DNA of 64,000 bases from Muricea muricata (Eukaryota; Cnidaria; Anthozoa; Malacalcyonacea; Plexauridae), in assembly GCA_963855995.1 (NCBI GenBank), contig OY979722.1:6873501-6937500 (forward strand), given 5' to 3'. Made by a program: the position numbers and the translations under genes. Under the pieces are notes generated by a model. It ran no database searches. It was given only the letters and a program-made list of their open reading frames with translations, and was not told the DNA's origin. Below, one piece after another: positions 25,001-44,099 of this stretch. Positions within the stretch are counted from its first letter, which is position 1; every line of letters starts with the position of its first letter.

Positions 25001-25177
25001 AAACAAGACGATACATCGCAATCTTGGTACCACTGAGGCTACATTTGCACATGTACCATGTCATACTATATGTCAATTGTCAAGGGAAAAACTGAACAAA
25101 GAAAAGCAACAACTATTGATGTCTTACCCAGGTAAAGCCACGAGGCGTCCTGTATAATCAATTCCTACCACTTGCAC
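4084..25177 (-). CDS. WDR59: WDR59 orthologue (GATOR2 subunit), N-terminal WD40 exons; 3' part outside window
   Basis: Exons, in transcription order: 25128-25177, 23895-24036, 14641-14726, 13086-13166, 5211-5245, 4699-4787, 4084-4200. All have AG acceptors and GT donors, and the phases chain cleanly over 600 nt (200 codons). The order of blocks follows animal WDR59: GIDYTGRL, then GKISRQSKWD...EWNPH (the most diagnostic), IELWTWED, LNWSRFDPRLLATCS...IYLWDLR, KWNSLNSNLLATTHDGDLRIWD, and AHLSKINGLDWSP. WDR59 is a beta-propeller scaffold of GATOR2, which counteracts GATOR1 and so supports amino-acid activation of mTORC1 at the lysosome. The remaining blades, the RWD domain and the zinc-binding C terminus lie beyond the left edge. 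The first coding exon is uncertain: 25827-25868 offers ATG, 14 codons and a phase-0 GT donor, but matches only weakly. Introns carry the DIRS, BEL, LINE and Penelope elements. Confidence 0.85.
5617..5974 (+). mobile_element. Short inverted-repeat element (TTTAGTATAATTTC family), copy 1
   Basis: Begins TTTAGTATAATTTCTTAAG and ends with the inverted form (GAAATTATACTAAA), 358 bp apart. An alignable copy lies at 6905-7289. Non-coding; a MITE-like DNA transposon derivative in a WDR59 intron. Confidence 0.75.
5975..6058. repeat. Palindromic CAATTATTCGCC repeat
   Basis: AACAATTATTCGCC at the left and GGCGAATAATTGTT at the right, with an internal palindrome around GCCTCG. Related fragments occur at 7290-7350 and 11398-11422 and, weakly, near 55140. 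A locally dispersed palindromic unit with no coding potential. Confidence 0.65.
6303..6900. mobile_element. Imperfect inverted-repeat element, about 600 bp
   Basis: Left end contains GAAGATATGAATACTATTTTTC; the right end is the inverted form (GAAAATAATATTCATATCTTTGCGTCACC). The right end matches the fragment at 3956-4030 closely. The interior encodes nothing convincing. Confidence 0.5.
6905..7289 (+). mobile_element. Short inverted-repeat element (TTTAGTATAATTTC family), copy 2
   Basis: Same termini and interior landmarks as copy 1 (ATTTTGATTGGTTG, GATAGATCGTCT, a long TTAAATACTTTTT stretch), slightly longer. Like copy 1 it is followed directly by AACAATTATTCGCC, so the two may have been duplicated with their flank. 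Confidence 0.75.
7355..7462. repeat. Long hairpin palindrome
   Basis: About 45-bp arms starting GTTAAATACC and ending GGTATTTAAC around a GC-rich centre with GAGGACGC and GCGTCCGAGG. Arms match with a few substitutions. Confidence 0.8.
7470..7699. repeat. Adjacent inverted-repeat units next to the DIRS element
   Basis: TTAATTTATTTTTGA at 7470 is inverted near 7637. Directly after it is a palindrome with arms AATTATACAAGCGC and GCGCTTGTATAATT (7652-7690). The DIRS element begins a few bases further on. No coding content. Confidence 0.6.
7717..7868. repeat. DIRS left inverted terminal repeat
   Basis: Starts AAATGTATGGAATACAAGTG and runs to GAATTCCCGACTT. It matches the reverse complement of 11218-11369 with only a handful of differences, so the two ends are recent relative to the coding decay or have been homogenised. 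Confidence 0.9.
7951..10055 (-). pseudogene. DIRS pol: reverse transcriptase and RNase H
   Basis: From 10055 downward: a basic N-terminal lead overlapping the end of gag in another frame, then reverse transcriptase with FYHRLFLVPKK, DLTDAYLTVPMHP, FTAMPFGLNVAP and the catalytic IIYLDDILIL. An in-frame TAA follows at about 9127, then the thumb (FLGMLVDSASMQF), the RNase H start (TISSDASKQGCG), a frameshift near 8695, and RNase H completion (ELRAAFFALK, LDNTTAVSYLNN, HIPGKTNVEAD). The C-terminal extension has DLFASRLTHQ and YAFPPFNLIPSV. It ends at 7951 with no recombinase behind it. The catalytic residues that can be seen are intact, but the frame is broken at least twice. Confidence 0.88.
9820..11127 (-). 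pseudogene. DIRS gag-like protein
   Basis: One minus-strand frame with a single in-frame stop near 10648. The N-terminal part is basic and serine/arginine rich (SSRKRSRSPSSHSSKERSG), followed by a short helical stretch (LLKQMSGISQAVKNL). The second part contains a helical region (FDPVDHDPSW, LDVFTTPKLDKT) and ends in a glutamine/phenylalanine-rich tail (FQQQPFQQQPF). Position ahead of and overlapping the reverse transcriptase fits the nucleocapsid-like first frame of DIRS elements. There is no zinc knuckle. Confidence 0.75.
11218..11369. repeat. DIRS right inverted terminal repeat
   Basis: Inverted partner of 7717-7868, immediately upstream of the gag-like frame on the minus strand. Confidence 0.9.
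11424..11476. repeat. (TATG)n microsatellite
   Basis: About a dozen TATG units with one GTG interruption, next to a fragment of the GGCGAATAATTGTT palindrome. Confidence 0.95.
11827..12452. mobile_element. Inverted-repeat element with AGCCGAATTTATA termini
   Basis: The left end AGCCGAATTTATACTAGATG and the right end (TAATATAAATTCGGCT) are inverted, and the match continues into a stretch rich in CCGTC and GACGG repeats (ATGACGGATTCCCGTC against GGAAATCCGTCGTC). About 626 bp, no convincing reading frame. A second CCGTC-rich hairpin lies inside the left end. Confidence 0.7.
13450..14009. mobile_element. Inverted-repeat element, about 560 bp
   Basis: The left end carries GTGTATAAAAAAGGTAATGC and TTTGGAGTGCTCTAGAG; the right end carries the same in inverted form. 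A second inner pair (GGAAAGACCAGGCTTTCG) and a third around AACAATTAAT make it a nested inverted repeat. Non-coding. Confidence 0.65.
14031..14605 (+). mobile_element. Interspersed non-autonomous element, copy 2 (GATGGCGGCCG family)
   Basis: Same order of landmarks as 3316-3955, with a clearer left end (TTATTATATAGACTACCATC). That end is inverted against the TTGTTGTCTATATAATAA seen at the end of copy 1. The terminal palindrome is shortened here. Confidence 0.7.
15050..15659. other. AT-rich intronic sequence, no gene seen
   Basis: Contains an (ATC/ATT)n simple repeat at about 15094-15136 and otherwise low-complexity AT-rich DNA within a WDR59 intron. I see no exon or element signature. Confidence 0.6.
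15660..16338 (-). pseudogene. LINE remnant, 3' half (reverse transcriptase from YINDLP to C terminus)
   Basis: On the minus strand the sequence reads out the second half of a CR1/L2-like LINE reverse transcriptase in broken frames. YINDLPNCLD sits next to the BEL insertion, followed by ALFADNTNLTASG (the catalytic FADD is changed to FADN), LLANKLILNVKK, HFDYSALVWNNCSKTLQNKL and a C-terminal region with TGNSIDYLREL. The reading then fades near 15660. It continues directly, across the BEL element, with 22735-23320. Several stops and frameshifts; a dead copy older than the BEL insertion. Confidence 0.75.
16339..16569 (+). repeat. BEL/Pao 5' LTR
   Basis: TGTTTTGGATTT to GAGAACA, 231 bp; about 98 percent identical to the 3' LTR by hand count (five substitutions, no gaps). 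Confidence 0.95.
16572..16589 (+). promoter_or_regulatory. Primer-binding-like site of the BEL element
   Basis: Begins TGG two bases after the LTR (TGGTCCTTCGACGAGCC), as expected for pairing with the CCA end of a tRNA. I have not assigned the tRNA. Confidence 0.6.
16656..18620 (+). pseudogene. BEL/Pao gag region
   Basis: Starts with ATG at 16656 in a weakly basic, coiled-coil N-terminal region (YLKLKNRKKAAKTRLTKAR), followed by a Ser/Pro-rich linker. The frame is interrupted by TAG at about 17409 and again at about 17661 inside FSGENKAEFEA, where the family usually has a tryptophan. The capsid-like part follows (LRLQNCLRGKALEIV, YGGKRRQTLSHL). The C-terminal part has cysteine/histidine zinc knuckles (CFRCLAAGHSSKNC, then KCGVDGC). 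One frame holds throughout apart from the two stops. Confidence 0.88.
18600..22437 (+). pseudogene. BEL/Pao pol: protease, reverse transcriptase, RNase H, integrase
   Basis: The frame changes near 18600. Protease is at LDPCSTGSYI (family motif D-x-G-S is altered around the Asp). Reverse transcriptase has ALSADISQMFLQV, MRLPFGNTASPF and MYVDDVLDSC. A one-base frame change near 20278 precedes RNase H (TFSDASKDAYAAA, RLELMGAVLATRL, YWTDSTNVLYWV). Integrase has the zinc-binding HEKLGHGTGTEHLL...CPECRR and the core IGTDFAGPF, ISDNGTNFVGAE and FNPPSAPHFGGVFESMIK, giving the D,D,E set. The last 710 codons (20305-22437) are open, so damage is limited to a few point lesions. Confidence 0.93.
22488..22498 (+). 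promoter_or_regulatory. Polypurine tract of the BEL element
   Basis: CGGGAGGGGGA directly before the 3' LTR: the expected primer for plus-strand DNA synthesis. Confidence 0.8.
22499..22729 (+). repeat. BEL/Pao 3' LTR
   Basis: Partner of 16339-16569. Followed by the second TATGG target copy. Confidence 0.95.
22735..23320 (-). pseudogene. LINE remnant, 5' part (endonuclease and start of reverse transcriptase)
   Basis: Minus strand, in broken frames. LLIAGDFNFPDLTWNSN is an apurinic-type endonuclease block, then KILDLVVTNVPANIL and LTFNFVLF, then WVDGEVKRVL of the inter-domain region, and finally TGVPRGSNFGP, which is the reverse-transcriptase motif that normally runs straight into YINDLP. That next motif lies at 16320-16338 on the other side of the BEL element. 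A large part between endonuclease and PRGS is missing, so the copy had an internal deletion. CR1/L2-like by motif style; clade not certain. Confidence 0.75.
23505..23654. mobile_element. Short inverted-repeat element with CAGGGGCCGGTT termini
   Basis: 150 bp starting CAGGGGCCGGTTATAT and ending TACAACCGGCCCCTG. The interior also pairs (GTGATTAAAGTTAACTA against TTAATCACTATTAACTA). Typical of MITEs; superfamily not assigned. Confidence 0.75.
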
Positions 25178-28100
25178 CTGAAATTGCACATTGACCACAT
25201 TTAATCAGATATAGATCCAGCTTGATCCAAAAAAAAAAATGGGGAAATGGATGGCTATGACATTTTGGTTAATCTTAATGGCAGAAGCGATATTTTTGAC
25301 TGTCAAAATGATAATTTGCTGACGGCATTGGCAATATTTTTTTATTGTTTAGACGGGCCGTTTACTGTGATATACTCTCTCTAATTTGCGAAGTTATTCG
25401 CAAAAATGTGCAACATGTAAGTCCTTACTCACCAAAAATTGTGACGTTGATATTGGGATAAGTATGTGCTGTTATAATCTTAGTATAGGCATGGATAGGT
25501 AAAGAAATGGATAGGGTACTAGCGTCAGTCTTGAAACTTACAGGTAGTTACTTACAGTGATTGCGAATGTTGTAACGGTTTTCAACATTTTTTATTTCGA
25601 TTGGAACGCCTGTGATGTCACAAACATTTTAAAAGACAGAAAGAAATTGGTTTATAAATCAAGATAGCAAATTAACAGCTAGCGATAGACCTCCTTAGCT
25701 TATATGAAAATTAAGCCATTTCAGATTATGTAGTTAATTCTCATGTAAGCGGATGAGGTCTGTTGAAGTTTGCTCTACGTACATTTATAACGTGTCTTAA
25801 CCCCCACATCAAAAGACTTTTCTTACCGGCCAATCTGTAAATAAACAGCTTTCCAGTTCTTTAGCCATTGTTGAATAAAATGCTTCTGGTCAGGCTATAA
25901 TTTAAGTCACAGCACAAAATGACTTTTCGTCCTATAGGCTATAAGGTAGGGTGATTAAGCAAATTACATAGGAAAGCAGAGGAGCGATGGGGCAGGAAGC
26001 TAATCATGCACCAAATTTATGGCCTGCAAGCGCTGATGCACAACCGCCTTTGCAGTTTGTACAAATTAAAAGCTAAACGGAGGGAGGTTAATAAAGGAAC
26101 AAAAATGATAAAGACTTCTTGTCGTATGGGACAAATCCATTTTGCCTTTTACTTGTACCTTTAAGCCTAATAATTAAATATCACGGAAATCATCTTATGA
26201 ACAGGATCAATGTTCGCTTCTTTCTGTCCCTAAAGAACTTTGCCACGTGAAAGTATTTGGCTTTTACTTGCACCTTTTTTGGCCTAATAAATAATGCATG
26301 CCGCGTTCAAATTTCTTGTGGGCTCTCACCAACAAAGATCTTATTCAATATTCCTATAACACTCTTATACTGTCGAAAAAGGTGATATTTCAGGTTAATT
26401 TGTACAGAAAATGACTTACATCATCGGAAAGTTTATAGGACTGTATACAAGACAATTAAGCAGTTATTCTCAGCCTTTGAAAACGTATACTTCAGTAATT
26501 TGGCGACATTTTATCCTTTTTGTATTGGAAAAGGTACCTGCGTGTAAGTACAAGCAACAATTGAAATTCTTACTTAAATCTTTGAAAAATAGGCGCACTT
26601 AATGAACTTTTAAAATTAATTCCAACTAAAAATGATGGTTTTTATTCAAAATTTGCTAATGCAGTTTAATCATTACTGCAGTATGTATGTGTCTTCTCTA
26701 CATTGATTGCTCAAAAATAAACAAACCAGGGTGTCTCGATAAACGTGCGCAAATTATCGCTTTCAGGTGATGATAATATAACCTTCCGGAATGGCACGAA
26801 TCTCCAGCCCTCCCAAAGTATATTTTCGCCACTCGTCGATCGTGGCAGCCGGCCATGTAATTGGGTAAATGTTTTGCATGGTTTTCCTTGACGACGTACT
26901 TTTTGTAACCGCGTTGTACTTTTCACTTTTTGCCTGCAGCCTTGGTTACGACATCGTCATGTTTGCACCATTCGCTGAATAGGTGTCCAAGAACTTGCTT
27001 ATCGGCCGGTATGTCACGGTTTTTCGATTTCAAGTAATGATGACGATAAATGAATCAGTGTGATATTTACGTGAAAGAAAAGTCATCATATCTGCATTGT
27101 TTCATCTTCAAGTCCAGTAAATACACCGTATACATGTGAATTGATATCCTACAATGGGGTATACGGAAATGGTCTCGCGACCATGTGCTGCAAAATGATT
27201 GGCTACGTATGTATTCAGTTATCCGAACATAATAAAATGGTCTCGCGACCGCATTTTGAAATCTGATTGGACGGACAGACGGGCCGTCAAACATTCCGGC
27301 CCCACACACCTTTTGGTTAAAGGATAATTAATGGATGGTCTAGATATACGCCACAATGAGCAAGTACAAGCAAACATGAAAAAACAATTTACGGAGTTGT
27401 GTAACATCAGCATCAAGATACCAGTGGCGAAAACTTGGCCAATTTTTTTTTGGGGGGGGGGCTAGTGTCGAAGGCACATATCCTATTAGGGTTCTGGGGG
27501 CATGCCCCAAACAAAATAGCATTTTCAGCATTCTCACTGCACAATTTGCCACCATCTTGCACACTAATTACTTCCAATCCCATATGCACGACATTCAAGC
27601 CTTTTCTTTGAAAACCCTGGTCTCCAACCTGATGAGTAAGCTTGTATGATAAACAGAATCCACTATCTCCAGGATCAATCTGTGCTGCTAGTCTGCTAGT
27701 GGTCATAAATAGTTGGTAATTAGACAGAGTAGGATGCCAATTGGTCTGAAACCGAATGTGCAAATGGAGAATCGAACAACGACAACGCAGAAACGTTATT
27801 TGTAATTATACACAGTTGATTTAATCAGTACCAAAGTTGCATTACGCAAAGTGCAACTTTAACTTTATTTCATTCATTCATTCATATCATACGTGACTAA
27901 TGACAATTATCAAAGCCTCAGTTAGAGTTATCTGCGTCACAATTGTTTAATAATATCAGTGGAAGTTTATCAGCCTGCAGGATGAAAAAAATTTGGGGGA
28001 CTTGGGGGTTAGATACCTCAAGCCTGTGACACTCATGTTCACCATAACTCTATTGCCACCATCCTTTATTTTGCCACAAATCACCTAACACCATTTTATC

Positions 28101-30599
28101 CAAAAGTTTGGGCTTTCTAGCTGTAATGATTATATACTATGGCAATGACAGAGCAATTCTGAGTATTATATTAATGGTGAAAACAAAAAACCAGGAAAAT
28201 GTCATTCAGTTTTCCAGAGTATTTCACCAAAAATATTGTGACAAATTTATATAATAAAGCCAGCTATAAATTTCAACATGCCTAATGAATATTCTCGAAA
28301 CCACATTAACATAGTCAAATGAGTCAATGTGTATATCTTTTTCTGGACCCAACTGACAAGGCATTATACTGTGTTTCATCTAAGTAATGGGTCAATTGAT
28401 ATTGATAAGAAATTAAATAAATGCTGTGCACAATTGATCATAACTTCCTCTTTTCACCCCCAGTCTCTCCCAGGGCTGATAATATTACCAGTATATGATA
28501 TCCGTTACAATTTAATGAGTTAATTGCAGTTCAAACTGATCTTAACATGGCAATCTAAGCAAAATTTAATCTTACTACATAGCAAATATTGTGTGGAAAA
28601 TGCTAATTACAGTACATATATTAAATATACATAATGGGCTAATTGCTTTGTCGATCCTTATCTGTTTGAAACCAAGCATTCTTCCCTTCTAAGCGCATGC
28701 TGTTGCACTAGGTCAGATACAGGGTAACAACCCAGTCACTTAACTTGATGTTAGTTCTGGCTTTCTCAATATTTATAATGTGCCATGCACTTCCACAGTA
28801 CAATATGTCACTTCTTTTATGCAGTTCACTGGCTGCATCCACTCAGAAAATGCAATTGCATGGCTGGGGTAATGGTCAATACATGCATAATGATAATGTA
28901 TTTGACATGCAAGCTTCACTTGAGTAATTGTCCAATCGCTATGCTGGGCCTCTTGCAAGTATGTTATTTTGTTAGATAACCAAAACTTCAAGGGCATATT
29001 CATGCACCAGACTGCATTCGAGAGGCCTACCGCCACAGATCTGTGGTGTGGAGATGTTTGAGGAAACTCCCGCCAACTGATATTTTGCAGAGGTTCATGG
29101 GAATTTGGCGAGAGCAATATTCTTGAGTGGTGAAAAATTATTGTGTTCTGATTGACTTATTATATTATGTTTCCATGGCCCATGGGCATGGTCATTGCTA
29201 GCCTGTCCAGTCACTGTGAAAGTGGATTGGACTCTGGAGCACAGGCTACGCCACCCGTCACTGCAGCCTGTGGTGAGAATGACGGGCAAAATTTCTTCGA
29301 AAAACATATTTGCAGTGGTCTGTGGCGACTAAAAATCTTGGAAGCACTATGGTTCATGGACTGTAGATGGAAACAAAAAAAGTTACTGCATCAATTGGCC
29401 AAATTTCAGTACATAGTTTTGCATACAACTTATATGGGCCCAAGGATTTGCACAATGTTTTCAAATTTTTAGAAATAATAATATAAGCATAAAAACATAA
29501 AAAATATTTTCACCTGACTTAATACCAGTTGGCAGTTGTTCAATTTTGTACACCAATATTACGCCTTTCGCAGACGTCCATATTCTGCGTCTAACATATA
29601 GTGAAGCATTGTGATACTGCTAAAAATTCTTATTTTGTGCTGATTATAAATTCGTACTTCCAGGGATTTATCTTCTATACCTGTGGTTTTATAATTTTAT
29701 GCTTTTCTATGCTTTTATATTTTGTCCACCGACCGCTACTTCATGTTATTTACAATATAGTGGATATGTGATGGCCCAAGTGTGATGTCATTTTTCTTTA
29801 TAGTTTGACTATACAGTTTTCAAAAACAGTTTTTGCAAAACAGATTTTTTCTAGACAAGGCTTTTGGAAGAGTGCTGAGCAAAGAGGGAGACCATTCGAG
29901 TTAAATTGAAAATGCCGTTTCAATTTTATCGATTTGATCAAAATGAACCGTTTGCTTACTCAGAGACCTGCGTCGGCTCCTTTCGGACCGCGGGAGACCC
30001 AGGCCCGTAGCTGGCACTATTTCAGGAGGGACACTGCCGTAAAAATTTAACAAAGAGGTCATGATGCTTTTGACTTTCGTGCGAGCAGTTATTCTCCCTT
30101 CCGGGCCAGAAAATTAGGATCGAACGGATTAGGTTCTTCTACTTGTGCCTTTATCAAGCACCTTGATAGGCTAGAAAATATGTCGAAAAACTTTTTACTT
30201 GAATTGATCAGAATTAACATGCACATTGGGCTATCGGAGACAAAATTGTATAAAATTTCGAGGTATATATTGTAAATAAGAGTTGCTTCGAATAACCTAC
30301 GACAAAAGTCTACTTTACAGAAGACACAAAAATGCACACTGCTATACAGGCCCATAACCCAGAGCAATTACAAAGAAAAGCAGACGAGCGAAGAGAGAAG
30401 ACACGTAATTATTTTATATTTTTACACATACCACTGGAAATACAATTGGTTTTCTTTTTATATAGGCAATTCCTAAATTACTTCGGTATTTGCTCGTAAA
30501 AAGGTAAAACAGGCAAAACACTGCATGTTAGAATAGCAAATACTTAAGGACAACAACTTTTTCAAATTATATTAGTTAAGTACTAAACCATATTTACTT
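25178..30599. other. Spacer between WDR59 and syntrophin, mostly unannotated
   Basis: About 5.4 kb upstream of the first secure WDR59 exon and downstream of the syntrophin stop, so it should hold the WDR59 first exon and promoter and the syntrophin 3' UTR. A possible WDR59 first exon is at 25827-25868. Two copies of the 12-bp palindrome GGTCTCGCGACC lie at 27171-27182 and 27239-27250, each close to an ATTGG (CCAAT-box) sequence. Open frames of 60-116 codons in this stretch have no domain character. A G-rich run at about 27455 marks a possible repeat fragment. Confidence 0.5.
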
Positions 30600-41134
<10,535 letters not shown>

Positions 41135-43120
41135 CACTTACATTCTATACACTATTTTCCCCTTTGCATGTGGTTGTGACCTTGGATTTCCACATGAAAT
41201 CAGGGAAGTTGAGGGGTGATGGGGGTGTTTAAGCTATTGTCGGTAAATTGCACCGGTACATTGCTCCGGTGGTACTAGAGTGCATTGGCGGCATTGGTGG
41301 AGACTGGAGCCTTTTTTGCGCTAGTCTGAGTAGTCTGCACGGCAAAAAAATCACGAGTTGTTGAGATCAGGATTGAACAATGTTGTGCTGCCCAATTGTG
41401 CTGCCCATGTTCTTCAATGTTGTAAACAATATTGTTCATAAGTTTCTGAAAACATTCTCTGATCGTAAAATTTATTTTAACACGAGCTTGGGGGATGGAT
41501 TCAGGCCCAACAACTTGTTCAGTATTGTTGACAGCAATCACAACATTGAACAAATGTGGACAGCACAACATTGTTTAATACTGCTTTCAACTACCTTCAT
41601 CAACTCGTTATTTTTTACGCATGTAGGCCTAAATAATTATCTACCTTTTTATAAAGCCGGTCCAAGCATTGTCATACCTGTTCAAGCTCAATACTGGCAA
41701 CATTGAACAATGTTGGCAGCAAAATACCCAGTACCACACAATACCAGTGTTATTTTCAGCATAAAATTTGGAAGAATCATCAAAAATAATACTCAGTGAT
41801 TTAAGTGAATATACATTCGTTTTGGTGTTAATTAACATATGAATGCGAAGAATGGATATTTTAGTAAAAAAGTTGAAATAAAATTCCTTGCTTTTGATGC
41901 TTTTTTCTGCTAAATTCTCGGCAAATCAGAAAGTTTGAAAACAAGGTTGCAAACAAATTAACAAACATACGTTATACGCTCATCAACAGTTGTTCCGGCT
42001 GCCGCCATTCAAGTACAACATAGAGCAATCATTTCCCATAAGAAAAACTCAATCTTTGAGAATTATCGATAAACTGGATATACGGCTGTACATACCATGT
42101 GTATTATGTAGTTATTTTAGTATTAATCTTTCACTAAATTAAGTCACCAATATCTGCACAGTATAACTACACATGCAGGAAATACCAAATCCGGCCTAGT
42201 TCAGTTTGATAAACCTATACTTGTTTATTTCCACACTGGTATTCTGTGGTAGAATTTGGTACTGTAACTGTAAGTTGTCTAACCGCAATACCGGCCCACA
42301 GGAAGAAAAAATACGGTGAAAAACTATACAAGAAAACTGAGTAAGCCATGATATATACCACACACAACAGTTGCTCATGGGCTACTGTGATATATACTTG
42401 TAAAATATTCCGCGGTACATACACCTGTACTACATAAAAAATCCCAGCCGGTGATTTTGAGGTGGTGAGTATTTGGTGGTGAGTATACTAACGGTGTGAG
42501 TATTTGTGAGGGTGATGGTATACAGTATACTCCAGTGGCAAGAGTGATGGTCCACAACAGACAGTGCGGCATGAAAGACCGCAGCGAAATCCGCTGACAG
42601 ATGGTATCTGGGTCTCACGCTCACGGACGATAAAATCGAAAGAGAATCGGAAATAATCGGAGAATCGGGCTCGGTGGCTCGGTTCAATCGGCGAAATAAT
42701 GAAATTGTAAATAAAACATGCTGTGATGGCCGGCGGGTTTAATGTATTTGTTGTATGAAGATATTCATTTGCTGCGACTTTTTACTATCTGAAAGTTGAA
42801 AAAGCTGTATCTTGTTGGTAAGTTGGTTTATAATTCTTGTTAAATGTTGTTGTGTTCTATAATGTTGCTGAATTATCTGATTTTTTGAATAATTAAATAC
42901 GGAAGCAGTAGCACCGACGGGCGAGGCGTCGGCGACCAAGTTTTTCGTGTGTTGCTGTACTGCTGTGTGTAGCAGATTTCACACTATATTTGGTTTACAT
43001 ATTCATTTCGATACATTGAGGTTGCTTATTAAGTTATAACTAACGCCAAATGTAGAATGAATTGTGTGTTTTGCGGTACCAGCACCATTGTTTTGGAAAT
43101 TGTGTACTTAAAATATGGCC
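41135..43120. other. Upstream spacer of syntrophin
   Basis: Should contain the syntrophin promoter. 41370-41720 is rich in repeated ACAACATTGTT/AACAATGTTG words, a dispersed palindromic family by its look. A minus-strand frame of about 80 codons (about 42739-42980; Gln/Asn-rich, no ATG) is open but has no domain I recognise. No other gene seen. Confidence 0.45.
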
Positions 43121-43131
43121 GCCGAAGGGAG

Positions 43132-43250
43132 CAATTATAGAATACCTGACCAGTTCAAAACCCTGACAATAACTCTGACCCAAACCCTGACCCAAACCCT
43201 GACACTAACCCCTAACCCTAATCCTATGTGGCCAGGTATTCTATAATTGT
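43132..43250. mobile_element. Inverted-repeat element with telomere-like core
   Basis: Ends GCAATTATAGAATACCTG and (inverted) CAGGTATTCTATAATTGT. The interior is a degenerate run of CCCTGAC, CCCTAA and CCCAAA units ending CCCCTAACCCTAATCC. Confidence 0.7.
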
Positions 43251-43476
43251 ACCGCCTAGTTTATACACCTGACCTAGCTTAAATTTAGTTGTTTTCAGAA
43301 AATCTGTCATAAACTTTTCACAACTCACAAGACAATGTATGAATACATTGTCAAATACGAGTCAAATTTGACTCAAGTTTATGATACAATCATGTATTAT
43401 GTGTCACAACACCGGCATGTATTTATACATGAATGGACTTCTGTCAAAGTTTTGTTGAATTTTGATTTGTAAAAAT

Positions 43477-43599
43477 TATCCGTCGTCACCATACTTACCG
43501 TGTGGATGGTTAGGTGCAAATGCGGTCAGTTAAAGTCTGACATTTGTGGGTTCAGGTCCGAGTCATGTAAATCAGTACAGCGAGGGTCTGACCACCAAA
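43477..43599 (-). repeat. Ngaro split repeat B2
   Basis: TATCCGTCGTCACCATACTT to CTGACCACCAAA, a direct copy of 43853-43983 with about a dozen differences. Confidence 0.85.
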
Positions 43600-43685
43600 A
43601 CGTCTGCACCTTATTACACCAAACTGAGTTCGATGCAAACTAACGCACAAAGTTAGGCTATATGTCAGTTAAAAAATATTTTTTC

Positions 43686-43849
43686 TAACTCTATTTCCTG
43701 CAAATTGCTGCAGCTGGCTTTATTAGCTAGTGAATGCTCCCACTGCACAACTGATGCTCTTATATATCCAGCTCAGCAGGAGGGTCACTCAGACCCAGAT
43801 CGCGCGCTGGTTCCTAACATATTAACCTTGGTTACTACGTAACCTCATT
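43686..43849 (-). repeat. Ngaro split repeat A2
   Basis: Direct copy of 50680-50840. The shared core includes ATATATCCAGCTCAGCAGGA and TCACTCAGACCCAGATCGCG. It abuts B1 directly. Confidence 0.88.
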
Positions 43850-43852
43850 TAA

Positions 43853-43983
43853 TATCCGTCGTCACCATACTTACTCGTGTGGATGGTTAGGTGCAGACGC
43901 GGTGAGTTAAAGTCTGGCATTTGTGTGATGTGGATTCAGGTCCGAGTCATGTGAATCTGTACAGCAAGGGCCTGACCACCAAA
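43853..43983 (-). repeat. Ngaro split repeat B1
   Basis: Direct copy of B2, lying between A2 and the internal region. Confidence 0.85.
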
Positions 43984-44099
43984 GTGATATTTCTCTGAAA
44001 TTCACCACTCCAAGTAACTAACTCCCTGTCTGTTCTAACCACCTCCACATGGTAACTTTAAATCAATAGCGCAACAGATAACATCAGCGCAACAGACCA

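Noticed and set aside
25555..25595. ATG-started segment ending in GTAAGT (MLKTVTTFAIT) as WDR59 first exon
   Set aside because: Phase fits, but the residues do not resemble the WDR59 N terminus, and the alternative at 25827-25868 is equally possible. Neither is claimed firmly.
27413..27763. 116-codon minus-strand open frame
   Set aside because: Overlaps a G-rich run, has no domain character and no splice context; probably chance or repeat-derived.
43190..43235. Chromosome-end telomere
   Set aside because: The CCCTAA-like units are few, degenerate and enclosed by inverted termini, with ordinary sequence on both sides.
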